A stretch of DNA of 18,269 bases from an uncultured Coriobacteriaceae bacterium (GCA_900539675.1 UQDJ01000036.1:1-18269); one strand, 5' to 3'. Counted from the stretch's first letter, positions 1 through 7,697 are shown. Translations and numbers: made by a program. Notes: a model not told the origin generated them from the sequence alone.

Positions 1-1810
1 CTTGCTGAGGCGTGAGGAACAAGCGCCTGAAGTACGCCTGATCAGATTGCTGGGGCAACATATCAAAAATAGCCCCACCGTTGTTGTTCAGTACCACGAT
101 AACTATGCTTGGCCTGCGCGATCCATCCTGTTCACGAAGGATCATTTCACTCTGCAAAGACAGTGCATTCAAATCATGCAGAAACGTTAAATCACCCGTT
201 AGGTATACTGTCTGCGCAAATTCCTGGGCGGCACCCAGCGCCGTTGACGTCGTACCATCAATACCATTTAAACCACGATTTGCCAGCACCGTCAGGCGTT
301 TGCCCCGCGTAAAGTAGCAAGAATCAACCGCACGAATTGACATGCTATTGCCGCTGAATAACAGCGATTCTGCCGGAATTTCTTCCAGCAGCGCCTGAAC
401 ATAGGCCCCTTCAATCCGGTCATTGCGTGTGGAGGCATTGCTTATTGCGTCATCAGTGGACACATCGCTCTCTGTTTCGTCATCGGTGGACACATCGCTG
501 TCTATTTCGCCATCGATGGGCTCGTCACTGTCTGATACGTCATCGGTGGACACGTCGCTGTCTGTTGCGTCATTGGTTATTGAGTCCTTGGCAGGTGTAT
601 CAACTCCCGCATCTTCTGCGTGAAGCAACCGTTCTGCACGGGCACGGTCAAGCATGCCCCACTCTTGAACACGTGTCGGAAGCGTAATCGATTCGTCGGG
701 CAACTCATCGAAATCAAGAGACACCGCTTCAAGCATTGCGGTAACAAAATCCAATGGGTCCGCCACTACCAAGGTGGTAGTTTGCGAATTGAAATCGCGC
801 GATTCAAGCGGATCCACCACAATTTGTGGCGGACGCATGGTTTCAATCAGTTGGGCAACCCGCTTAGATACCGGATAGCGACCAAAGCGCACCACCGCAT
901 CGAAGGGAGGTATATCATCGCCTGCCAAAATGCTGTCATAACCGCAGATGACGCCCGGATGACCATACGCACGCAACTGCGAGAGCGGATCGGCTAACAG
1001 AGGAGCATCGAAGCGTTCGCTGAACGCAAGCAATGCCTGGGCTTCGCGATCACGCCTTGTGTGATCATGAAGCGCTGCTGCAGAAAACGTACCTTCGCCC
1101 GCCAAAACAATGAAATCGTGATTCTCCAAATAACTAACCAGTATCTGGGCATCTGCATGCGAAAGTTCTCCTTCGCTGCGCACGATGCTCGGCAGCAGTT
1201 CGTGATCTTTGATACGTCCCGTTGAAAGTAGATGCTCTTCGCGGCAGTCAGGCACCAACGGCTCATCAAAGGCAAAATTGATATGCACGGGAGCCGATAC
1301 ATGGGTTCCTGGCGCTGCCGCCGCCACGGCTTCACGTGCCACCTGGCGAACATGAGCAATATAGCGTTCGCCTGCGTTAGGTTCGGGCATTTGAAAGAAT
1401 TTGCGCACCGCGTCAGAAAAAACTTTCAGCTGATCGCACGTCTGAGGCGCGCCAAGCTGCTGCAAGCGCAGGGGCCTATCGCCGGTAAGCACCAGCAGCG
1501 GAACGCGAGATGTTTTTGCTTCCATGATGGCAGGATAATAATTCGCTACCGCTGTACCCGATGTACAAATGAGTGCTACCGCACGCGACGAAGCTTTTGC
1601 TAAGCCTAGAGCAAAAAACGCAGCCCCACGTTCATCCACATCGACATAGATATTAAACGTTGCACCTAGACGAACATGTGCCTCATAGGCAACCATTGCC
1701 AGCGGAGTTGATCGCGATCCGGGGCTTATAACAACATCGCGTACGCCAGCACGCATCAATTCGTCAAAAAAGGATCCTATATAGATCCCTAACTCTTGCT
1801 GCTTACCCAT
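1..1810 (-). CDS. menD: MenD, SEPHCHC synthase (3' end cut by window edge), with a repetitive acidic insert
   Basis: The enzyme is thiamine-diphosphate dependent. It joins isochorismate and 2-oxoglutarate to make 2-succinyl-5-enolpyruvyl-6-hydroxy-3-cyclohexene-1-carboxylate, the first committed menaquinone step, in the cytoplasm. I translated the minus strand from ATG at 1810. Visible family motifs are SPGSRSTPLA (residues 29-38), the glutamate of VDVDERGAA (about 60), CTSGTAVANYYPA (82-94), a DRP...GAPQTCDQ segment (111-127), NRGLNGIDGTTSTALG, the cofactor motif TGDLTFLHDLNAL (about 538-550) and NNNGGAIFDMLPQ. About 603 residues are in the window; by comparison with E. coli MenD (556 residues in all) some 65-70 C-terminal residues lie to the left. 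The protein is longer than usual because residues about 402-460, between the middle domain and the C-terminal cofactor domain, form an Asp/Ser/Thr-rich linker built from 10-residue repeats. It follows menF by 80 bases. GGTGG and GGAAGG sequences precede the start. Confidence 0.95.
   Translation of the reverse strand, partial: MGKQQELGIYIGSFFDELMRAGVRDVVISPGSRSTPLAMVAYEAHVRLGATFNIYVDVDERGAAFFALGLAKASSRAVALICTSGTAVANYYPAIMEAKTSRVPLLVLTGDRPLRLQQLGAPQTCDQLKVFSDAVRKFFQMPEPNAGERYIAHVRQVAREAVAAAAPGTHVSAPVHINFAFDEPLVPDCREEHLLSTGRIKDHELLPSIVRSEGELSHADAQILVSYLENHDFIVLAGEGTFSAAALHDHTRRDREAQALLAFSERFDAPLLADPLSQLRAYGHPGVICGYDSILAGDDIPPFDAVVRFGRYPVSKRVAQLIETMRPPQIVVDPLESRDFNSQTTTLVVADPLDFVTAMLEAVSLDFDELPDESITLPTRVQEWGMLDRARAERLLHAEDAGVDTPAKDSITNDATDSDVSTDDVSDSDEPIDGEIDSDVSTDDETESDVSTDDAISNASTRNDRIEGAYVQALLEEIPAESLLFSGNSMSIRAVDSCYFTRGKRLTVLANRGLNGIDGTTSTALGAAQEFAQTVYLTGDLTFLHDLNALSLQSEMILREQDGSRRPSIVIVVLNNNGGAIFDMLPQQSDQAYFRRLFLTPQQ
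448..567 (-). repeat. Four tandem 30-bp units inside menD
   Basis: Four head-to-tail 30-bp units lie at 448-477, 478-507, 508-537 and 538-567, with a partial fifth from 568. On the plus strand each unit begins CGYCATC. Units 1, 2 and 4 share CATCRGTGGACAC; unit 3 is the most diverged. In the menD frame the units encode variations of SDVSTDD plus three residues. The period is ten codons, so copy-number change would not break the reading frame. Confidence 0.92.
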
Positions 1811-1890
1811 ATGCCTTCCACCCTTCTAAATTTCGGGGGAGTTTATCGTTTCAATGCGCCCGGATCTAACTTACCCCGGCGCTTTGCGGT

Positions 1891-3216
1891 TTATTCGCCT
1901 GCCTCTGGAGCACTCATAGCACTCAGAATAGTTTTCAACTTCAAATCAATTTCGCTAAATTCTGATTCGGCCTTGCTGCCAGCCACTACGCCACAACCAG
2001 CATAGAGCCAACCCGCTTCGCCATCAAATACACCCGAGCGAATTGCAACCGAAAATTCGCCATCGCCCGCGCCATCAATATAGCCAACAGCACCACCGAA
2101 AAATCCGCGATTGTACGTTTCAGCATCGCGCAACGTCATCATAGCTTCGCCCACCGGCGTTCCCGCCAAGGCGGGCGTGGGATGCAATTGGCTTGCTAGC
2201 GACAGCAAGCTTCTACCCTCCATAACCTGTGCACGAACCGGCGTGTATAGATGCTGTACGTGGCGCAGCACCTTAACCGTGGGCTCTGACGGTATTTCAA
2301 CGTTGTAACAGTTTCTGCCAAACACATCGCGCATGAAGCGAACCACATATTCATGTTCGCGACGATTTTTTTCATCGTTGAGCAAATCGTGTGCCAGCGC
2401 CAGCTGTTCTTCGAGGGATGATCCACACGAACAGGTGCCCGCCAAACACATGCTTTCCACGCAGGTTCCCTGCTTACGTACCAAAAGTTCCGGCGTGCAG
2501 CCACAGAAGAATACATCGCCATAGCGATACATGAACACGGTGCCTCGTGCATCACCGTCGATCAGATTGAGCAGTACATCTTTTGACGAAAACACTTCTT
2601 GCGCATCCAGACGAATGCGACGCGAAGGAACAAACTTTTCAATACGCCCTGAGGCAATGCGCTGCATGCCAATATCCATCACGCATTGCCAATCTTCGAA
2701 CGAATCGCGCGTGAGCGTATAGGGAATACTGCGGTGTGTGCGCACCTTGGCTTCCATGGCATGGCGCTTAAAGCGTGCAACACGACCCGGATATACCGGT
2801 CCCAAACTGTTCACCTGCAAAAATGTGCCCGTTTCAGTTTGGATAAGCACCACCTCAGGCAGCATGAGATGTACTTTAGGAAAGGCCGCCATCATATCGT
2901 CAGTAGGTGCAGGGTTGGCCTCATCAAAGCGATTAAACGAAAAGAAAATAGGCTGCGTTGCCCCTGCGCTATTGCCTGTGGGCAGAGTTTCACCAGGAAA
3001 GCTTTGGACCAGATTGCCTTGAGCATCGATACCCTGCAGCACCACATCCACATCGCGAAGCGAAGGTACCGCGATACAACGACCGAGCCCCAAGTAACGA
3101 TTTGTTCGTTGCTTGTCGTAATACACGAATTGATCGGTAAAGCCTTTTTGTAACACGCAAAAGGCATCGAGTACATCGGCATCGAGCGCAGTAGTATATG
3201 AAAAAATCTTGGGCAT
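1891..3216 (-). CDS. menF: MenF, menaquinone-specific isochorismate synthase
   Basis: It isomerises chorismate to isochorismate, feeding MenD, which is the next gene in the same direction. The protein has 441 residues, normal for the family. Its C-terminal two-thirds is a chorismate-binding domain. K194 in the segment SGRIEKFVPSR matches the position of the general base, and E254 precedes LAGT (258-261). DEKNRREHEYVV (281-292), HLYTPV (322-327), LHPTPALAGTP (344-354), RGFFGGAVGYID (370-381) and AGCGVVAGSKAESEFSE (406-422) are also present. HLxTP favours an isochorismate synthase over anthranilate synthase component I. After LAGT comes CSCG, a place where many relatives carry Arg-rich sequence; this is from memory, not an alignment. 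The ATG at 3216 has TAGGAG just upstream. Only 18 bases separate it from the mazG stop, so the two genes are probably cotranscribed. Confidence 0.92.
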   Translation of the reverse strand: MPKIFSYTTALDADVLDAFCVLQKGFTDQFVYYDKQRTNRYLGLGRCIAVPSLRDVDVVLQGIDAQGNLVQSFPGETLPTGNSAGATQPIFFSFNRFDEANPAPTDDMMAAFPKVHLMLPEVVLIQTETGTFLQVNSLGPVYPGRVARFKRHAMEAKVRTHRSIPYTLTRDSFEDWQCVMDIGMQRIASGRIEKFVPSRRIRLDAQEVFSSKDVLLNLIDGDARGTVFMYRYGDVFFCGCTPELLVRKQGTCVESMCLAGTCSCGSSLEEQLALAHDLLNDEKNRREHEYVVRFMRDVFGRNCYNVEIPSEPTVKVLRHVQHLYTPVRAQVMEGRSLLSLASQLHPTPALAGTPVGEAMMTLRDAETYNRGFFGGAVGYIDGAGDGEFSVAIRSGVFDGEAGWLYAGCGVVAGSKAESEFSEIDLKLKTILSAMSAPEAGE

Positions 3217-3234
3217 GAAACTCCTAGCGCCTGA

Positions 3235-4080
3235 TCAATCCAGCTTCTCTTTCGCCTGATCCCACAGCACCTGCATTTCGTCCATCGATAGATCTTCGAT
3301 GCGTTTACCCTGCGCCCACGCCGCACCTTCCATGAACGACCATCGATCACGGAATTTGCGACACGTTGCACGCAGCGCGTTTTCGGGATCAATCTTCAGT
3401 TTACGCGCAATATTGACCAGCGAAAACAGCACATCTCCGAATTCCATTTCCATCGAAGCGGCATTTCCCTGCTTGCAAGCCTGTTTGAATTCGCCTATCT
3501 CTTCATCAACTTTAGCCCACACATCGTCGATCGTATCCCATTCAAAGCCAGCCGAAACCGCTTTACGAGAAATCTTAGTGGCCTGCATCAGCGCTGGAAA
3601 GCTTACCGGAACGCTGTCCAAAAGTCCTGCCGGCTTTTCGCTCTGAGCAGCATCATCGGCATGTTCCTTTTCAGCCAGCTTGACGCTATCCCAAATGTCT
3701 AACACTTCGCCAGCCGAATGCGCAGCAGCATGGTCGCCAAACACATGAGGATGACGACGAATCATTTTTGCATTAACTTCGCGACAGACATCCGCAATGG
3801 TAAATTCACCCGTATCGGCCGCAATTTGTGCCTGCAACACCACCTGCAACAGAACATCGCCCAACTCTTCGCGCAAATGAGTTGTGTTGTGCTGCTCAAT
3901 AGCATCAACTGCCTCATAGGCTTCTTCGATCATATTATGAGCAATGGAATCATGCGTCTGCTCCCTATCCCATGGGCAGCCGCCCGGAGCGCGCAGAGTC
4001 GTAATAGTGTTTACGAACGCAGAAAATTCATCGCCCGCTTCAGGACACGGACGACCTAGCATATCTTCAGTAGAAGCCAT
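3235..4080 (-). CDS. mazG: MazG, nucleoside triphosphate pyrophosphohydrolase
   Basis: It is a cytoplasmic house-cleaning enzyme that hydrolyses nucleoside triphosphates, including non-canonical ones, to monophosphate and pyrophosphate. The 281-residue protein carries both halves of the full-length MazG type. The N-terminal domain has LRAPGGCPWD (29-38), the metal-binding EEAYE (52-56) and EELGDVLLQ (71-79), and RRHPHVFGD (108-116). The C-terminal domain has EEIGEF (193-198), EFGDVLFSLVN (213-223) and RKFRDRW (241-247). The ATG at 4080 lies 10 bases after the stop of the ACT-domain gene, and its Shine-Dalgarno sequence (AAGGTG) overlaps that stop codon, which suggests translational coupling. 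It sits between folE/ACT and menF in one compact cluster. Confidence 0.94.
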   Translation of the reverse strand: MASTEDMLGRPCPEAGDEFSAFVNTITTLRAPGGCPWDREQTHDSIAHNMIEEAYEAVDAIEQHNTTHLREELGDVLLQVVLQAQIAADTGEFTIADVCREVNAKMIRRHPHVFGDHAAAHSAGEVLDIWDSVKLAEKEHADDAAQSEKPAGLLDSVPVSFPALMQATKISRKAVSAGFEWDTIDDVWAKVDEEIGEFKQACKQGNAASMEMEFGDVLFSLVNIARKLKIDPENALRATCRKFRDRWSFMEGAAWAQGKRIEDLSMDEMQVLWDQAKEKLD

Positions 4081-4090
4081 CGGCTACACC

Positions 4091-4360
4091 TTAAATCTTA
4101 TACATGAACTGGAATACGTCTTCGCGTTGGATAATTACCTGCACACCCAGCGCTTCGCCTTCGTGACGCAGAGCTTCTTGAACCTCGTTGAAATCGGCCA
4201 CATCGGTATTCAGATGAACCACCATGGTCATACTAAAAATGTCATCCAAAATGGTCTGACTGATATCATCAATGTTGGCACCTTTGTCAGCCAAAATCTT
4301 TGAAACCGCCGCAACAATGCCGGTGCGGTCTTTGCCCAATACCGAAATGACACAACGCAT
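4091..4360 (-). CDS. ACT domain-containing small protein (UPF0237-like)
   Basis: This 89-residue protein consists of essentially one ACT ligand-binding domain. It begins MRCVISVLGKDRTGIVAAVS and contains DISQTILDDIFSMTMVV and, near the C-terminus, VIIQREDVFQFMYKI. This matches the stand-alone ACT proteins related to the glycine-cleavage repressor GcvR. These are presumed to sense a small metabolite, usually an amino acid; the ligand here is unknown. A longer reading from a GTG at 4375 is possible. I prefer ATG 4360 because AAAGGA sits seven bases before it and the family normally starts at this methionine. It is packed between folE (27 bases upstream) and mazG (10 bases downstream), so it is probably in their operon, though its link to them is not evident. 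Confidence 0.88.
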   Translation of the reverse strand: MRCVISVLGKDRTGIVAAVSKILADKGANIDDISQTILDDIFSMTMVVHLNTDVADFNEVQEALRHEGEALGVQVIIQREDVFQFMYKI

Positions 4361-4366
4361 AAGGGG

Positions 4367-4372
4367 TCCTTT
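4367..4372 (-). promoter_or_regulatory. Ribosome binding site deciding the ACT gene start
   Basis: The minus-strand sequence AAAGGA lies 6-7 bases before ATG 4360. It falls inside the coding sequence if translation began at the upstream GTG (4375), so it supports the shorter 89-residue product. Confidence 0.7.
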
Positions 4373-4387
4373 CACGGATAGCCGATT

Positions 4388-4972
4388 TTAGTGCTTCATC
4401 AACAGCGACAATGCTTCAGCACGCGTTGCCGCTCCATCGCTGCTCTTGAATATACCACGCACAGCGCTGGTGGTTGTTTTGGCGGAAGGCTTCTTAACAC
4501 CGCGCATGCTCATACACAGATGCTCTGCCTCCATTACCACAATAACGCCCTGAGGATGCAATTCCTTCATCAAGGTATCAGCCACCTGGGACGTTAAGCG
4601 CTCCTGTACCTGAGGCCGACGCGCGAACACTTCTACAAGGCGAGCCAACTTCGAAATGCCACAAATTCGACCGCTTTTTGCAGGAATATAAGCAACATGA
4701 GCCTTGCCGAAGAATGGAGCCAAATGATGCTCACACATGGAATAGAACGGAATATCGTGCACGATAACCATCTCTTCATAGTGCTCATCAAAGGTGGTTT
4801 CAAACAGTTTGGACGGATCTTCGTACAGGCCAGCAAAACATTCCTGATACATGCGCGCCACGCGTTCGGGCGTCTTCAAAAGCCCTTCGCGGTTGGGGTC
4901 TTCGCCCACGCCTTCAAGAATCAGGCGAACTCCCTGTTCAATCTTTTCCAAATCCATACCAGTTTGTGCCAT
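4388..4972 (-). CDS. folE: FolE, GTP cyclohydrolase I
   Basis: It converts GTP to 7,8-dihydroneopterin triphosphate, the entry step of tetrahydrofolate synthesis, in the cytoplasm as a homodecamer in known relatives. The 194-residue length is typical. The zinc site is complete: C80 and H83 in YSMCEHHLAPF, and C153 in EHLCMSMRGV. GLLKTPERVARMY (30-42), GRICGISKLARLVEVFARRPQ (101-121) and a final RAEALSLL are all family hallmarks. The ATG at 4972 is preceded by GGGAAAGG. No other folate gene is in the window. The gene leads a tight series with the ACT gene, mazG and menF, and lies 46 bases after the exonuclease gene. Confidence 0.96.
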   Translation of the reverse strand: MAQTGMDLEKIEQGVRLILEGVGEDPNREGLLKTPERVARMYQECFAGLYEDPSKLFETTFDEHYEEMVIVHDIPFYSMCEHHLAPFFGKAHVAYIPAKSGRICGISKLARLVEVFARRPQVQERLTSQVADTLMKELHPQGVIVVMEAEHLCMSMRGVKKPSAKTTTSAVRGIFKSSDGAATRAEALSLLMKH

Positions 4973-5001
4973 TGTTTGCCTTTCCCAATGCAGTTTTTAC
5001 C

Positions 5002-5025
5002 TGCTGTAAGAGCTGTTGCTATAAG
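5002..5025 (-). repeat. Short imperfect duplication at the xth stop codon
   Basis: TGCTATAAG (5017-5025, spanning the stop) and TGCTGTAAG (5002-5010) match at 8 of 9 bases with a period of 15. In the gene's frame the duplicated codons read Leu-stop-Gln and Leu-Gln-Gln. The match is short and could be chance. It is listed because similar but longer copies occur after other genes in this window. Confidence 0.35.
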
Positions 5026-5804
5026 TCTAATTCCAACGAAACCGGACAATGGTCCGACCCGAAAATCTCCGGATAAATATGAGCCATAATCACTTTGTCG
5101 CGCAGCGATTCGCTTACCAAAAAGTAATCAATACGCCATCCCGCATTGTTAGCACGCGCATTAAAGCGATAACTCCACCATGAGTAGGCGCCTTCCAAAG
5201 TGGGATGCAGCGCGCGGAAGGTATCCACGAAGCCGGCATCCAATAACGTGGTGAACTTTTCACGCTCTTCATCCGAAAAGCCCGGATTGCCTCGGTTGGT
5301 CTTGGGGTTCTTAAGGTCTATCTCTTCATGAGCCACATTGAAATCGCCACACATGACTACTGGCTTGGCAGCACATTCATTCCCATTTGGCAGCGTTCCG
5401 CTTTCAAGCCCCTTGCACATATCCCGAAAGCAATCGTCCCATTGCATGCGATGATCCAAGCGTGCCAGTTCGGATTGCGCATTGGGCGTATATACGTTCA
5501 CGAACCAGAAATCTTGGAATTCACAAATAACCAAGCGGCCTTCGGTGTCCAATTCGGGAACACCAATTTCATGCAGTACCTGCAGCGGCTCCTGCTTACA
5601 GAATACCGCTGTACCGGAATAACCCTTGCGCTGAGCATAGCTCCAGTATTCGTGGTAGCCAGGCAAATCCATTTCGATTTGGCCTTCTTGCAGCTTGGTT
5701 TCCTGTATGGCAAAAATATCGGCATTCAGTTCGTTAAACGCATCCATGAATCCCTTCTTCATGACTGCGCGCAGGCCGTTTACATTCCATGAAACCAATC
5801 GCAT
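5019..5804 (-). CDS. xth: Exodeoxyribonuclease III / AP endonuclease (Xth/ExoA family)
   Basis: The family cleaves DNA 5' to abasic sites and trims 3' ends, and so acts in base-excision repair. In this 261-residue protein the metal-dependent EEP nuclease fold is complete: SWNVNGLRA (5-13), the metal ligand E35 in QETK, Y105 in NVYTPN, catalytic GDFN (153-156) followed by VAHEEIDLKNP, R213/N215 in YRFNARANNAGWRIDYF with D226, and the terminal GSDHCPVSLEL with D251 and H252. Translation could formally begin at 5900, adding 32 unconserved residues. ATG 5804 is chosen because GGAGAAAGGCGG precedes it and the family starts MRLVSWNVNG. The gene lies 208 bases after a small membrane-protein gene and 46 bases before folE. 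Confidence 0.94.
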   Translation of the reverse strand: MRLVSWNVNGLRAVMKKGFMDAFNELNADIFAIQETKLQEGQIEMDLPGYHEYWSYAQRKGYSGTAVFCKQEPLQVLHEIGVPELDTEGRLVICEFQDFWFVNVYTPNAQSELARLDHRMQWDDCFRDMCKGLESGTLPNGNECAAKPVVMCGDFNVAHEEIDLKNPKTNRGNPGFSDEEREKFTTLLDAGFVDTFRALHPTLEGAYSWWSYRFNARANNAGWRIDYFLVSESLRDKVIMAHIYPEIFGSDHCPVSLELDL

Positions 5805-5811
5805 AGGTAAG

Positions 5812-5823
5812 CCGCCTTTCTCC
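5812..5823 (-). promoter_or_regulatory. Ribosome binding site deciding the xth start
   Basis: Minus-strand GGAGAAAGGCGG ends seven bases before ATG 5804. It lies inside the longer possible reading from 5900 and so supports the shorter, family-like start. Confidence 0.7.
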
Positions 5824-5925
5824 TGTTTATCTATCACAACGGCAGCGCATGCGTTTCGCGCCACCCTCTTCACGATTACCCTCGGAACACCCAAGGGCAA
5901 AAAGGCTATCGCGAAAGCACCGCTG

Positions 5926-5985
5926 CCGTTTCGTCACGCACCGTTTCGATATGCGCCATTCTGTTACGCGCCGTTTCACCACTGG
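5926..5985. repeat. Four tandem 15-bp units downstream of the small membrane-protein gene
   Basis: Units at 5926-5940, 5941-5955, 5956-5970 and 5971-5985 follow the pattern CCGTTTC plus eight variable bases, often ending ACGCR or TGCG; the third starts CCATTC. They sit in the 208-base gap after the stop of the membrane protein (6013) and before xth. I see no gene in this gap. The remainder holds no motif I recognise. Confidence 0.75.
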
Positions 5986-6012
5986 CTCGAACCATCAAGC
6001 AGATACGATGAG

Positions 6013-6576
6013 CTATTTCTTGCGCTTCTTTTCCGCCTTGCGCTTTGCCGCCATATAGCCGCGCTCACGCATAGGACGCAATTGATTGGAGTCAATGCGT
6101 ACACTGATAAAGAAGAACACCCAGGCCACAACCATGATACCGATGGACAAAAACGGCTGCTGTGGCACCACAAGCGAAAGCACAATGGCAATGAGCATGC
6201 CACCCAGGCCAATCGCAGAATAAATCATGCGCTTCTTGTTTGCCGCCTTAAATTCGGGCGTATCCGGAACAAAGCGTTGGATAGCACGACGTTCAGCACG
6301 GTCGCTCTTGCGCTCCTCCTTGATTTCTTCTTTGGTTTGAGACTGCTTAGCTTCCTGTGCAGCTTCAGCCTTCTTTTCCTGCTTAGCAGCCCTCTTAGCC
6401 GCTTGAGGATCTTCCGTCTTTTTCGAGAAGAAACCCTTCTTTGCCGGCTTGGTAGGTGCCGTACGTACTGACGAAGCAGCCTTGGTCACCGGCTTAGCCG
6501 ACGCAGCACTCTTGCGCGTAGAACCACCCTTGTGTTCGGTGGTGTAGCGCTCATTCATGGGGTTACGCTGACTCAT
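6013..6576 (-). CDS. Small membrane protein with Lys/Ala-rich cytoplasmic N-terminus, function unknown
   Basis: I do not recognise a named family in this 187-residue protein. Residues 1-115 are hydrophilic and rich in Lys, Ala, Glu and Arg, with a likely helical charged stretch at 55-100 (many KxAK and EExK patterns). Two hydrophobic segments follow (about 117-137 and 141-160), joined by a very short VPQQP turn, and the protein ends in a basic tail RKAEKKRKK. By the positive-inside rule both ends should be cytoplasmic. The layout resembles actinobacterial DUF3043-type proteins, including the RFVPDTPEFKAANKKRMIYSAIG stretch flanking the first helix, but this is a tentative likeness. The ATG at 6576 is preceded by AAGGAG ten bases upstream and GAGGGA immediately upstream. 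It follows purC by 61 bases and could be cotranscribed with it. Confidence 0.8.
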   Translation of the reverse strand: MSQRNPMNERYTTEHKGGSTRKSAASAKPVTKAASSVRTAPTKPAKKGFFSKKTEDPQAAKRAAKQEKKAEAAQEAKQSQTKEEIKEERKSDRAERRAIQRFVPDTPEFKAANKKRMIYSAIGLGGMLIAIVLSLVVPQQPFLSIGIMVVAWVFFFISVRIDSNQLRPMRERGYMAAKRKAEKKRKK

Positions 6577-6637
6577 TCCCTCTTATCTCCTTGGTGGTTA
6601 CAACATAAGGCACGAAGCCCGGTACAAACGCAGAGCT

Positions 6638-7513
6638 CTACTGAGCAACAAACGTTTTGCCCGTGATCTTTTCGTATGCCTGGATATACTTTTCGGTCGT
6701 CTTCTTAATGATATCTTCTGGCAGACGCGGCGGATTGCCCTGGCGATCCCAGTTGGCGTTGAGCCAATTACGTACGAACTGCTTATCAAAGCTGGGCTGC
6801 TCTTCTCCTACCTTGTAGGTATCAGCTGCCCAGAAACGAGAAGAGTCGGGAGTCAACACTTCGTCGCCCAGAATAATCTTGCCATCATATACGCCGAACT
6901 CGAACTTGGTATCAGCAATGATGATGCCGCGCTCATGCGCATGTTCTGCAGCGCGGTTGTAAATCTTTAGCGTCAAATCGCGAATAGCCTCAGCATTTTC
7001 CTTGCCAATAATCTCTTCGCACTTTTCGAAGCTGATATTTTCATCGTGGTCACCAATAGCAGCCTTCGTAGAAGGGGTGAAGATTGCTTCGGGAAGCTTG
7101 GAAGAATTTACCAGGCCTTCAGGCAACTTAATACCGCATACCGCACCGGTCTTTTGGTAGTCCTTCAAGCCAGAACCAGTCAGATAGCCGCGAACGATGC
7201 ATTCGATCGGGAACATGTCGGCCTTCTTAACCAACATGAAGCGGCCAGCCAATTTGTCGGCATAAGGCTGGAACTTTTCAGGCAGATCCTTAACGTCAGC
7301 AGAAATCAGATGGTTTTCTACCACGTCGGAGAGCAGATCGAACCAGAAGCAGGAAAGCTGTGTGAGCACCTGACCCTTGTAGGGAATTTCGTCTTCCAGA
7401 ATGTAGTCAAAAGCAGAAATGCGATCGGACGCCACCAGGAGCAGCTTGTCTCCGAGGTCGTACAGGTCGCGCACCTTACCCTGCGCATCGGGCTTGATGT
7501 CGATTACTGACAT
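6638..7513 (-). CDS. purC: PurC, SAICAR synthase
   Basis: It catalyses ATP-dependent condensation of CAIR with aspartate to give SAICAR, the step before the reaction of PurB, whose gene lies further right in this window. The 291-residue protein is of the longer PurC type. It has GKVRDLYDLGDKLLLVASDRISAFD (12-36, nucleotide-binding region), FPIECIVRGYLTGSG (101-115), IIADTKFEFG (198-207) and the signature GDEVLTPDSSRFW (216-228). The ATG at 7513 is preceded by AGGAAGGA. The 163-base gap upstream holds a 12-base palindrome and a copy of the sensor-kinase gene tail (see separate entries), so purC probably has its own promoter. No -35/-10 pair was convincing. Confidence 0.96.
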   Translation of the reverse strand: MSVIDIKPDAQGKVRDLYDLGDKLLLVASDRISAFDYILEDEIPYKGQVLTQLSCFWFDLLSDVVENHLISADVKDLPEKFQPYADKLAGRFMLVKKADMFPIECIVRGYLTGSGLKDYQKTGAVCGIKLPEGLVNSSKLPEAIFTPSTKAAIGDHDENISFEKCEEIIGKENAEAIRDLTLKIYNRAAEHAHERGIIIADTKFEFGVYDGKIILGDEVLTPDSSRFWAADTYKVGEEQPSFDKQFVRNWLNANWDRQGNPPRLPEDIIKKTTEKYIQAYEKITGKTFVAQ

Positions 7514-7588
7514 GATGGTCCTTCCTATATAATTCCTTTACGGCAATATTTCGCAAGTTCTCATTATGAAACATCTTGTGCTCTTACG

Positions 7589-7600
7589 CACAAATTTGTG
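7589..7600. promoter_or_regulatory. Perfect 12-bp palindrome upstream of purC
   Basis: CACAAATTTGTG is a perfect palindrome 76-87 bases before the purC start codon. It is a possible operator half-site pair for a purine or other regulator. No known regulator consensus is matched with confidence. Confidence 0.35.
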
Positions 7601-7602
7601 GA

Positions 7603-7697
7603 AATCTCTACTTCGCACCCTTCTTTTATGTGCATAAATCATGCGCTCCGTGGGCTTTTTGGAATTACAAGAATCCCTATTTTGCACCCTTCTTTTG
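7603..7697. repeat. Duplicated tail of the sensor-kinase gene including its stop codon
   Basis: The 26 bases at 7672-7697 span the last codons and the stop of the kinase gene. They recur at 7603-7628 with 22 of 26 identities, at an offset of 69 bases. In the kinase frame both copies read Lys-Lys-Gly-Ala-Lys-stop. The differences inside that peptide are silent (GCA/GCG and AAA/AAG). The downstream copy is outside any gene I can support. Confidence 0.7.

Noticed and set aside
448..567. Possible CRISPR array, given regular 30-bp units.
   Set aside because: Units abut with no spacers and are in frame inside menD, so it is a coding minisatellite.
994..1359. Minus-strand 121-codon reading inside menD.
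   Set aside because: It is a different frame within the clearly conserved MenD coding sequence and has no recognisable protein features.
1810..1890. Possible in-frame tail copy after menF (second TAAAC 48 bases downstream).
   Set aside because: Only five to eight bases match, too few to separate from chance.
5695..6471. Long 258-codon plus-strand reading overlapping xth and the small membrane-protein gene.
   Set aside because: It lies opposite two well-supported genes plus the 15-bp repeats (which give its HAPF/YAPF pattern), and its composition looks like antisense of Lys/Ala-rich coding sequence.
6606..6650. Possible tail copy after purC (CGTTTGT repeated at a 24-bp offset).
   Set aside because: A seven-base match is too short to support, though the offset is also a multiple of three.
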